NCBI GenBank assembly: GCA_020848835.1
Contig: JADLHJ010000038.1
Location: 1-33,788, forward strand
Origin: Candidatus Hydrogenedentota bacterium
GTDB lineage: Bacteria; Hydrogenedentota; Hydrogenedentia; Hydrogenedentales; SLHB01
Direction of reading: 5' to 3'
Length of the DNA stretch: 33,788 nucleotides
How positions within the stretch are numbered: position 1 is the first letter of the stretch; the number at the start of each line of letters is the position of its first letter. The translations under genes were made by a program, and so were the position numbers. Positions 16,412 through 22,967 of the stretch are shown here, piece after piece. A model generated the notes under the pieces. That model did not search any database and had not been told where the DNA came from. It worked only from the letters and a program-made list of their open reading frames with translations.

Positions 16412-16491
16412 AACCACGGAGACACTGAGATCACGGAGTCAATCAATATCGACTTTAAGTGACTCTCCGTGAACTCCGTGTCTCCGTGGTT
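16412..16491. repeat. AACCACGGAGACAC-type long palindromic repeat, copy 1
   Basis: An 80-base element begins AACCACGGAGACAC and ends GTGTCTCCGTGGTT. The two arms pair over about 30 bases with two mismatches and a small bulge, built from CACGGAG words. A second copy with nearly the same arms is at 20708-20788. It sits in the pnp - peptidase spacer, 17 bases upstream of the peptidase start codon, so its hairpin would lie in that gene's mRNA leader. Repeats with this wording are, from memory, widespread in environmental bacterial genomes. Confidence 0.85.
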
Positions 16492-16507
16492 TATTTCCTT
16501 TATAACG

Positions 16508-16537
16508 CACACGGCGCTGGTTGCCCAGCGCCGTGTG
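16508..16537 (-). terminator. Strong hairpin after pnp (terminator or processing site)
   Basis: A perfect 13-bp GC-rich stem, CACACGGCGCTGG / CCAGCGCCGTGTG, has a four-base loop. It lies 12 bases after the pnp stop. Downstream on the minus strand the sequence is GCGTTATAAAGG, without a U run, so it is not a classic intrinsic terminator. A barrier to 3' exonucleases, or a partial terminator between pnp and the peptidase gene, is likely. Confidence 0.6.
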
Positions 16538-16548
16538 TTGTCTAATCT

Positions 16549-18843
16549 TTAGTACCGGTCGCGACCACCGCCGCGTCCACCGCGGTCGCCGCCACGGCCA
16601 CCGCCGCCGCCACGCCCGCCGCGATCGCCTCCGCGTCCGCCACGGTCACCGCCGCGTCCGCCACGATCGCCACCGCGATCGCCGCCACCACCGCGCTCTT
16701 CGCGCGGACGGCGCTGCGCCCATTCTTCGTCGCTGATGAGACCCTTCTCGCGGTCCGCTTCAACCTTCGACAGGTTTACGCGGCCGAGTTTGTCGATCTC
16801 GATCACCTTCACGTTGACTTCATCGCCAACGTCCACAACGTCGGTAACTTCGTTCACACGGCCGACGGCGAGTTCGGAGATGTGCACCAAACCTTCTTTA
16901 CCGCCGAGCACCGCGACAAACGCGCCGAAGGGCATGATGCGCGTGACTTTGCCGCTGTAGATTTCGCCGACTTCCGGCTCGGCAGTGATCGAACGGATCA
17001 TGTCGATCGCCGCGTTCGCCTGTTCGGAATCCACTGCCGCGACGTTCACGGAACCGTCGTCCTGGATTTCGATTTCCGCGCCGGTGATGCGCTGGATTTC
17101 GCGAATGACTTTTCCGCCCGGCCCGATGACCTCGCGGATCTTGTCCACTGGAATGCTGATGCTGATGATTCGCGGCGCGTACTGCGAGATTTCGCTGCGC
17201 GATTGCGAGAGGCATTCTTCCATTTTACCGAGGATGTGGATACGCCCGTCGCGCGCCTGATACAGCGCTTGCTTCATCACTTCGCGCGGCACGCCCATCA
17301 CCTTGCAGTCCATCTGGAATGCCGTGATGCCGTTCGCTGTACCACACACCTTGAAGTCCATGTCGCCGAGGTGATCTTCCGCGCCGAGAATGTCGCTCAA
17401 TACCGCGACGCGATCGCCTTCCTTGATCATGCCCATCGCGATACCCGCAACCGGCGCCTTGATCGGAACGCCCGCGTCCATCAACGCAAGGGTCGCGCCG
17501 CAGGCCGATGCCATCGAGCTGGAGCCGTTACTCTCCGTGATGTCGGACACGATACGAATCGTGTAAGGGAAGGGCGAATCATCGCCGTCAACGGGGACAA
17601 TACTCTCTACTGCGCGTTCTGCCAACTTGCCGTGACCAATCTCGCGACGGCCGGGGCCGCTGATGCGGCGCACTTCGCCGACGGACCAGCTTGGGAAGTT
17701 GTAGTGCAGCATGAAGCGTTTGAACTCTTCACCGCTCAACTCGTCCGTGCGCTGTTCGTCGCGGCTGGTGCCGAGTGTGCAAGTCACGATCGCCTGCGTC
17801 TCGCCGCGCGTGAACAGGCAGGAGCCGTGTACACGCGGGAGGATGCCGACTTCGATCGTGATCGGGCGAATGGTCTTCGTGTCACGGCCGTCGAGGCGCA
17901 CACCATCGGCGAGCACCTGTTCGCGCATCAACTTCTTTTCGAGCGAACCGAACACGCCGCCGATCATCGCTTCTCGTTCGATGTAGACTTCTTCGCCGTA
18001 CTTGTTCTTCAGATCGTCGAGCACTTCTTTCTTCAGCGCCGCGAGACCTTCCGCGCGTTCCTGTTTCTGCTGCGGCGCAAGCAACGCCTTGAGCTTGCCT
18101 GCTGCTACGCTATCCACATCAGAGACAATCGTCTCATCCTGCTTCGGCGCTTCGAACGTCATCTTCGGCGCACCAACGCGCTTGCGGAATTCTTCGATGC
18201 CGTCGCAGATTTGCTTGATGTAGCCGTGGCCGAATTCCAGCGCTTCGAGCATTTTGTCTTCCGACAACTGCTTCGCCGCACCTTCCACCATCGTGATGGC
18301 GTCCTTGGTACCCGCGATCACAAGGTCGAGCTCGCTGTCGATCATCGCCGACATCGGCGGATTCACGACGAGTTCGCCGTCGATGAGACCGATGCGAACC
18401 GCGCCGATCGGGCCTTCAAACGGCACCTTGGAAATGTGCAGCGACGCCGACGCACCGATGATGCTCAGCACGTCGGGGTTGTTCTCGTTGTCAGTCGAGA
18501 AGACCGTCGAGAACACCTGCACTTCATTGTAAAAGCCTTTTGGGAACAGCGGGCGAAGCGGGCGGTCCGTTAAACGGCACACGAGCACTTCGCGCTCGCT
18601 CGGGCGGCCTTCGCGCCGGAAAAAGTTCCCGGGGATTCGGCCGGCCGCGAAACTCTTTTCGCGGTAATCGACCGTAAGCGGGAAGAAGTCCTGGCCTTCG
18701 CGAAGCTCGGTTGCTACGCAAATCGCGGACAGCACCATCGTTTCACCACAGGTGACCATGACGGCGCCTTGCGCCTGCTTGGCGATTCTGCCGGTTTCGA
18801 GGATGATCTCCGTCGAACCGACATTGATTGAGAGACGTTCCAT
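16549..18843 (-). CDS. pnp: Polyribonucleotide nucleotidyltransferase (PNPase) with RGG-rich tail
   Basis: PNPase degrades RNA 3' to 5' with phosphate. The 764-residue protein starts [18 protein letters not shown]. It has two RNase PH units ([20 protein letters not shown] in the first; [18 protein letters not shown] and the active-site [13 protein letters not shown] in the second). A KH domain ([15 protein letters not shown]) and an S1 domain ([20 protein letters not shown]) follow. The last 48 residues (717-764, DNA 16552-16695) are an unusual run of RGG/DRGG repeats ending RDRY, likely an added RNA- or protein-binding tail. The ORF is open upstream to 18900 (GTG), but the ATG at 18843 fits the family. 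It lies downstream of rpsO, the classic pairing. Confidence 0.97.
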   Translation of the reverse strand: MERLSINVGSTEIILETGRIAKQAQGAVMVTCGETMVLSAICVATELREGQDFFPLTVDYREKSFAAGRIPGNFFRREGRPSEREVLVCRLTDRPLRPLFPKGFYNEVQVFSTVFSTDNENNPDVLSIIGASASLHISKVPFEGPIGAVRIGLIDGELVVNPPMSAMIDSELDLVIAGTKDAITMVEGAAKQLSEDKMLEALEFGHGYIKQICDGIEEFRKRVGAPKMTFEAPKQDETIVSDVDSVAAGKLKALLAPQQKQERAEGLAALKKEVLDDLKNKYGEEVYIEREAMIGGVFGSLEKKLMREQVLADGVRLDGRDTKTIRPITIEVGILPRVHGSCLFTRGETQAIVTCTLGTSRDEQRTDELSGEEFKRFMLHYNFPSWSVGEVRRISGPGRREIGHGKLAERAVESIVPVDGDDSPFPYTIRIVSDITESNGSSSMASACGATLALMDAGVPIKAPVAGIAMGMIKEGDRVAVLSDILGAEDHLGDMDFKVCGTANGITAFQMDCKVMGVPREVMKQALYQARDGRIHILGKMEECLSQSRSEISQYAPRIISISIPVDKIREVIGPGGKVIREIQRITGAEIEIQDDGSVNVAAVDSEQANAAIDMIRSITAEPEVGEIYSGKVTRIMPFGAFVAVLGGKEGLVHISELAVGRVNEVTDVVDVGDEVNVKVIEIDKLGRVNLSKVEADREKGLISDEEWAQRRPREERGGGGDRGGDRGGRGGDRGGRGGDRGGRGGGGGRGGDRGGRGGGRDRY

Positions 18844-18944
18844 ACGTGTTGTTCTTTTCTCCGTTTCGGATGTGGTGGAACGCCTCTCAAAGCGCTCCAC
18901 GCTGTTTCATCTATTTCTACTTTTCGTTGTACATACAATTAACT

Positions 18945-18994
18945 CGTTCCCAAGCTCCGGCTTGGGAACGCACGCGATCCAGAAGCTCCGCTTC
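18945..18994. repeat. Palindromic repeat in the rpsO-pnp spacer
   Basis: CGTTCCCAAGC-TCCG-GCTTGGGAACG (18945-18970) is a perfect 11-bp stem with a four-base loop. It is followed by GAAGC-TCC-GCTTC (18982-18994). The combined wording (TTCCCAAGCTCCGGCTTGGGAA followed by CAGAAGCTCCGCTTC) matches a repeat I have met in many unrelated bacterial genomes. In other bacteria the rpsO-pnp spacer carries the RNase III site for PNPase autoregulation, so a hairpin here could affect pnp expression. Confidence 0.75.
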
Positions 18995-19061
18995 GCGTCC
19001 AGCGTCATGCTCAGGAATTTCCAGGAGCCCTATTCTGACTTCCGTCTCCCGACTTCTCGCG

Positions 19062-19334
19062 TTACTTACGCAGTCCGAGGCTCTTCACCAGGGCGCGATA
19101 CTTCTCGAGGTCTTTCTCACGCACGTAGTTCAGCAAGTTGCGGCGGCGACCCACCAGCTTCAACAAGCCGCGGCGACCCGCGAAATCTTTCGCGTGCGTT
19201 TTGAAATGCTCGGTGAGGTCGTTGATCCGCGCGGTGAGCAACGCAATCTGCACTTCGGCCGAACCCGTGTCGCTTTCATGCTGTGCGTTGGTTTTGATGA
19301 TCTCGGTCTTGCGGTCTTTCGTCAATGTGGACAT
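19062..19334 (-). CDS. rpsO: 30S ribosomal protein S15
   Basis: This 90-residue protein has the S15 signature: [20 protein letters not shown] in the first half, then [20 protein letters not shown] and RRRNLLNYV, ending LGLRK. S15 binds the 16S rRNA central domain. It starts with ATG; a weak GAAGGG lies about 12 bases upstream. It stands directly upstream of pnp with a 218-base spacer that contains a palindromic repeat. pgk lies 128 bases upstream on the same strand. Confidence 0.97.
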   Translation of the reverse strand: MSTLTKDRKTEIIKTNAQHESDTGSAEVQIALLTARINDLTEHFKTHAKDFAGRRGLLKLVGRRRNLLNYVREKDLEKYRALVKSLGLRK

Positions 19335-19462
19335 GGTTCACCATTTCCCTTCGTTCGCCCGGCCCCAGCGCGGCATCGGTGATGTTGCACGCCCGAGTTC
19401 CGGGTAGTTATTACAAGCGCGAGGAGAACATCTCCGCGCGCTACGATCCAAATTCAATTGTG

Positions 19463-20698
19463 CTATTTGTCAGTCAGTGCTGCCAAGCCAGGCAGCTCTT
19501 TGCCTTCCAGCATTTCCAGCGACGCGCCGCCGCCCGTCGAAACGTGCGACATCTTGTCGGCCAATCCGTACTGCACAACCGCAGCCGCAGTGTCGCCGCC
19601 GCCGATCACGCTTGTGATATTCGGCGACGTTGCCAGCAAGTCCGCGATCGCGCGTGTGCCTTTGCCGAACTTCTCGAATTCAAACACACCCAACGGTCCG
19701 TTCCAGACAACCGTCTTCGATTTCTTAATCGCGTTGCTGAACAACTCGATCGTTTTCGGGCCAATGTCGAGGCCTTCCCAGCCCGCTTCGATTTCGCCAA
19801 GACCGACGATCTTCGAGTTGGCATTCGCATCGAACTTGTCCGCGACGACCGTGTCGATCGGCAGCAGAAGTTCAACCCCTTTTTCTTTTGCCTTCGCCAT
19901 TACGTTCTTTGCGATGTCGAGTCCGTTGGCGTCGAGCAGCGAGTTGCCGATCTCATGACCCTGCGCCTTCATGAAGGTGTAGGCCATGCCGCCGCCGATG
20001 ATGAGGGTGTCAACGAGGTTAAGGAGGTTGTCGATAACGGTGATCTTGTCGGAAACTTTCGCGCCGCCGAGAATGGCTGTGAGTGGGCGCTCTGGACTGG
20101 TTAACACTTTGACGAAGTATTTCATTTCCTTCGCGACGAGGAAACCCGCCGCGCTTTGCGAAATGAATTTGCACACGCCCTCGGTGGACGAATGCGCGCG
20201 GTGCACGCTGCCAAATGCATCGCTTACATAGATGTCGCCAAGTGCTGCAAGCTGCTTCGATAAGGCTTCGTCGTTTTTCGTCTCGCCTTTGTGGAAACGC
20301 GTGTTTTCCAGCACGACGATGTCGCCGGGCTGCATCGCGTTTACGGCGGCTTCCACTTCCGGTCCGACGATGTCGTTTACCTTCGTGACATTCCCGCCGA
20401 CGAGTTCTTTCAACTTCGCTGCGATCGGATCCATCTTCAGCAGCGCGTTCTTCGCGATCATCTCCTGCTTCTGCGCTTCGTTCTCGGCCTTCTCCGGTTT
20501 CTCCGGACGCCCAAGGTGCGACATCAGAATTAATTTGCCGCCCTGCTCGCGCACGTAGTTGATGCTCTGCAACGCCGCGCGAATACGCGTGTCGTCACGC
20601 ACCGAACCGTCCGCCTTGTTTTGCGGCACGTTGAAGTCCACGCGCATCAATACGCGTTTGCCCTTCAGGTCGAGATCTTCTATCGTCAACTTATTCAT
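19463..20698 (-). CDS. pgk: Phosphoglycerate kinase
   Basis: Catalyses 1,3-bisphosphoglycerate + ADP to 3-phosphoglycerate + ATP. The 411-residue form starts MNKLTIEDLDLKGKRVLMRV and continues DFNVP. SHLGRPEKP and ENTRFHKGE mark the substrate side, and GGAKVSDKI, WNGPLGVFE and GGGDTAAAV mark the nucleotide side. An upstream ORF start would add five residues that fall in the leader. No clear Shine-Dalgarno precedes the ATG, because the 100-base gap-pgk spacer is almost wholly a palindromic repeat that ends 9 bases from the start codon. gap lies directly upstream; no tpiA is seen. Confidence 0.97.
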   Translation of the reverse strand: MNKLTIEDLDLKGKRVLMRVDFNVPQNKADGSVRDDTRIRAALQSINYVREQGGKLILMSHLGRPEKPEKAENEAQKQEMIAKNALLKMDPIAAKLKELVGGNVTKVNDIVGPEVEAAVNAMQPGDIVVLENTRFHKGETKNDEALSKQLAALGDIYVSDAFGSVHRAHSSTEGVCKFISQSAAGFLVAKEMKYFVKVLTSPERPLTAILGGAKVSDKITVIDNLLNLVDTLIIGGGMAYTFMKAQGHEIGNSLLDANGLDIAKNVMAKAKEKGVELLLPIDTVVADKFDANANSKIVGLGEIEAGWEGLDIGPKTIELFSNAIKKSKTVVWNGPLGVFEFEKFGKGTRAIADLLATSPNITSVIGGGDTAAAVVQYGLADKMSHVSTGGGASLEMLEGKELPGLAALTDK

Positions 20699-20707
20699 AA
20701 ATAGTTT

Positions 20708-20788
20708 AACCACGGAGACACGGAGTTCACGGAGAATTTAATTCCAGCGTTCTAGAATTCTCTCCGAGTTCTCCGTGCCTCCGTGGTT
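20708..20788. repeat. AACCACGGAGACAC-type long palindromic repeat, copy 2
   Basis: An 81-base element begins AACCACGGAGACACGGAG and ends CTCCGTGCCTCCGTGGTT. The arms pair over about 28 bases with a few mismatches around an AT-rich centre containing TCTAGA. Its left arm matches copy 1 at 16412 except for two positions. It fills the gap-pgk spacer, so its hairpin would be in the mRNA between the two glycolytic genes and immediately ahead of the pgk start codon. Confidence 0.85.
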
Positions 20789-20798
20789 CAATTCCTTC

Positions 20799-21797
20799 TT
20801 AGCTTTTCATTTTCTTCAGCAGATCGATGCAACGGTTCGAGTAGCCCCACTCGTTGTCGTACCACGACACGACCTTCGCGAAATTGCCGTCCATGATGTT
20901 CGTCAGCTTCGCGTCGATGATGCTCGAATAGGGGTTGCCGATGATGTCGCTGGACACGATCGGATCTTCGCAGAACATCAGGATACCCTTCAGTTCGCCT
21001 TCCGATGCCTTCTTCAGCGCCGCGTTGATCTCTTCCTTCGTGGTGGTCTTGTTCAACTCGACCACAAGGTCCGTCACCGAACCGTCCGGCACGGGGACGC
21101 GCATCGCGATACCGTCCAGCTTGCCCTTCAGTTCCGGCAACACTTCACCCACCGCACGGGCCGCGCCCGTCGTCGTCGGGATGATGTTGACCGCCGCCGC
21201 GCGCGTGCGGCGCAGGTCGCTGTGCGGCATGTCGAGCACGCGCTGATCGTTGGTGTACGCGTGGATCGTCGTCATCCAGCCGCGCTTGATGCCGAAGTTT
21301 TCGTGCAACACTTTGGCCATCGGCGCAAGGCAGTTCGTCGTGCAGCTTGCATTCGATACGACGATGTCCGTCGGCTTCAACGTATTGTCGTTCACGCCCA
21401 TCACGACGACTGCGTCAATCGCGTCCTTCGGCGGGACCGTGAGCAATACCTTCTTCGCGCCTGCGGTAACGTGCAGCATGCATTTTTCTTTTGATGTAAA
21501 CACGCCGGTGGATTCGACAACCAACTCAACGCCGTGCTTGCCCCACGGGATGTTCGTGGGATCTTTTTCCTTGTAAATCCGGATCGTGTTGCCGTTCACG
21601 ACGATCGAGTCTTCCGTCGAGGTAACCGTGCCTTTGAACACGCCGTTTGTGCTGTCGTATTTGAGCAAGTGCGCGAGCGTCTTCGGATCGGTGAGATCGT
21701 TGATTACCTCGCAATCGAACTCCGGATTCTCGAGCAGCAGTTTGAACACATTACGGCCAATGCGGCCGAAGCCATTAATCCCTACTTTGGTAGCCAT
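20799..21797 (-). CDS. gap: Glyceraldehyde-3-phosphate dehydrogenase (type I)
   Basis: This 332-residue enzyme oxidises glyceraldehyde-3-phosphate with NAD and phosphate. It has the Rossmann motif INGFGRIGR (7-15) and Asn33-Asp34 after the second strand, which favours NAD. The active site is SNASCTTNCLAP with Cys152, and the partner His179 is in TTIHAYTN. It ends WYDNEWGYSNRCIDLL. The ATG has AAAGGA about ten bases upstream. It heads the minus-strand gap-pgk-rpsO-pnp-peptidase-dut series. Confidence 0.98.
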   Translation of the reverse strand: MATKVGINGFGRIGRNVFKLLLENPEFDCEVINDLTDPKTLAHLLKYDSTNGVFKGTVTSTEDSIVVNGNTIRIYKEKDPTNIPWGKHGVELVVESTGVFTSKEKCMLHVTAGAKKVLLTVPPKDAIDAVVVMGVNDNTLKPTDIVVSNASCTTNCLAPMAKVLHENFGIKRGWMTTIHAYTNDQRVLDMPHSDLRRTRAAAVNIIPTTTGAARAVGEVLPELKGKLDGIAMRVPVPDGSVTDLVVELNKTTTKEEINAALKKASEGELKGILMFCEDPIVSSDIIGNPYSSIIDAKLTNIMDGNFAKVVSWYDNEWGYSNRCIDLLKKMKS

Positions 21798-22248
21798 AAC
21801 CCCATGATCCTTTCGTCTTTAATCGCCGCTTCACCGCATGCCTGTTGCGCGCCCCCGCGCGGACCCGCAGCGATGTTGTAAAACCAATTCGCACAACCCT
21901 AGTGGAGGGGAAAATCGTGGGAAGGGGGGACCGGAGTTTTCCGGACCGTTTCACCGCGCGCCCCGTGCGGGGGATTGCCTAATGGCGGCGGCGTCTCACG
22001 CTTTTGCGCCTCTATACGTATTCGCACGAAATCATGCCATAAGTAGGACTGGGGAGTCAAAACATGTTTGCCCTAAGAAGCAAGTAAACGCGTCGCCCAG
22101 CTTCGTCCCAATCTTTCAAGTACGCGATGTCTATAATTGAAATATTTGATTTAGATACGGTATTTTCGGTTGTAAGTTCGGCCGATTCCGGGTACAATTC
22201 CGGAGTCGTGCTTTTCGGCGCCGAGCGCCAAAACTGGGGGTTCCGTAC
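21798..22248. other. 451-base spacer between divergent gap and PASTA-protein genes
   Basis: No gene is supported. A 100-codon plus-strand ORF at 21838-22140 has Arg/Pro-rich shadow-like composition and no ribosome site. The half near gap is GC-rich with small hairpins (CCGGA-GTTT-TCCGG near 21931-21944, CCCCG-TG-CGGGG near 21961-21972) that could lie in the gap leader. The half near 22120-22200 is AT-rich and holds the promoter listed at 22170. Confidence 0.5.
22170..22198 (+). promoter_or_regulatory. Sigma-70-like promoter for the PASTA-domain gene
   Basis: TTGTAA at 22170-22175 is separated by 17 bases from TACAAT at 22193-22198 (four of six and five of six consensus bases). It lies in an AT-rich patch 50 bases upstream of the start codon at 22249. 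No other good pair is seen nearby. Confidence 0.55.
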
Positions 22249-22827
22249 ATGTTTGATCGAATCAGGCAGTTTCGCGGCGTCGTTGTCCTCACTTTGGGCG
22301 TAGCCTGTGCATTAATCGCACACGCCGTGGCGCTCGTCGTGGTCCCCGATGTCATTGGCAAGAACCTCGACCGCGCGGAAAACATGCTCATCGCCAATGG
22401 CCTCTACCTGACGAAAATCTCTTTCGAGATGTACGAAGGCACGCCAAATCGCGTCCTCGAGCAGAAACCCAAGGCCGGCAAATCCGTTGAGCCGGGTACA
22501 GGCGTCGCGCTCGTGGTGTCACGTCCCCCGCGCGGATCCTGCGAAAACATCAAAGTCTTTGAGCCGAAGGAAGACCGCAAATGGAAGGTCGGCACGGCCC
22601 ACCGGATCCTCTGGACCGTCGGTGACGACTGCTGCGACGAAGTAAGCATCACGCTCTGGGAGGACGACGAGCTCGTCCGCACGATCGATTCTTCAACCGA
22701 TAACGATGGCGAATACGAGTGGGACATCCCGCGCCGCCTTGATCCCGGCACGTATCGCATCCGCGTAGCGTGCGATGCGAACCACGACGGCCTCTCAAAC
22801 GAGTTCCGGGTGAAGGGTCGGCGGTAG
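22249..22827 (+). CDS. Exported PASTA-domain protein with Kre9/KNH-like C-terminal domain
   Basis: This 192-residue protein has an N-terminal hydrophobic segment (about 10-31) that is either a signal peptide or an anchor. One PASTA domain (31-92) reads VVPDVIGKNLDRAENMLIAN and later VLEQKPKAGKSVEPGTGVAL. PASTA domains often bind peptidoglycan or beta-lactams. Residues 100-192 (WKVGTAHRILWTVGDDC, then YEWDIPRRLDPGTYRIRV) resemble the Ser-Thr-rich Kre9/KNH1 immunoglobulin-like domain of cell-surface proteins. Four Cys (98, 128, 129, 175) could form disulfides. The ATG has GGGGG about nine bases upstream. No kinase or penicillin-binding domain is attached. It probably acts at the cell wall or surface. 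Confidence 0.7.
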   Translation: MFDRIRQFRGVVVLTLGVACALIAHAVALVVVPDVIGKNLDRAENMLIANGLYLTKISFEMYEGTPNRVLEQKPKAGKSVEPGTGVALVVSRPPRGSCENIKVFEPKEDRKWKVGTAHRILWTVGDDCCDEVSITLWEDDELVRTIDSSTDNDGEYEWDIPRRLDPGTYRIRVACDANHDGLSNEFRVKGRR

Positions 22828-22866
22828 TCTCCAAATAGCAGAATTCGTTTCAGCAGCGCGTCTTTA

Positions 22867-22953
22867 GCACCAAAGGTGCGAAACGGTTCAGAGCCTGGGC
22901 TGAAAGGCCCAGGTTTGGGGTAGCCCTTTACCTCTCCGGAAGCCTGAAGGGCT
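22867..22953. repeat. Three-hairpin intergenic repeat (GCACCAAAGGTGC type)
   Basis: Three stems occur in a row: GCACC-AAA-GGTGC (22867-22879), CCTGGGC-TGAAAG-GCCCAGG (22894-22913) and AGCCCTT paired with AAGGGCT (22922-22953). The architecture and central CCTGGG/CCCAGG stem resemble the element at 5094-5208, though the words differ. It lies between the converging PASTA-protein and priA genes. From memory, TTAGCACCAAAGGTGC-type repeats are dispersed in planctomycete-like genomes. Confidence 0.7.
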
Positions 22954-22967
22954 GACACGCAAGTACC

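Noticed and set aside
16882..18573. A 563-codon plus-strand ORF opposite pnp
   Set aside because: It is fully antisense to a clearly identified PNPase, is rich in His/Arg/Ala/Asp with no domain, and mirrors the codon bias of pnp. It is a shadow frame.
21925..21975. Structured RNA or riboswitch in the gap leader
   Set aside because: Only short isolated hairpins are present; no known riboswitch core could be recognised.
21838..22140. A 100-codon plus-strand ORF in the gap upstream spacer
   Set aside because: No Shine-Dalgarno, Arg/Pro/His-rich low-quality sequence, no domain; probably noncoding.
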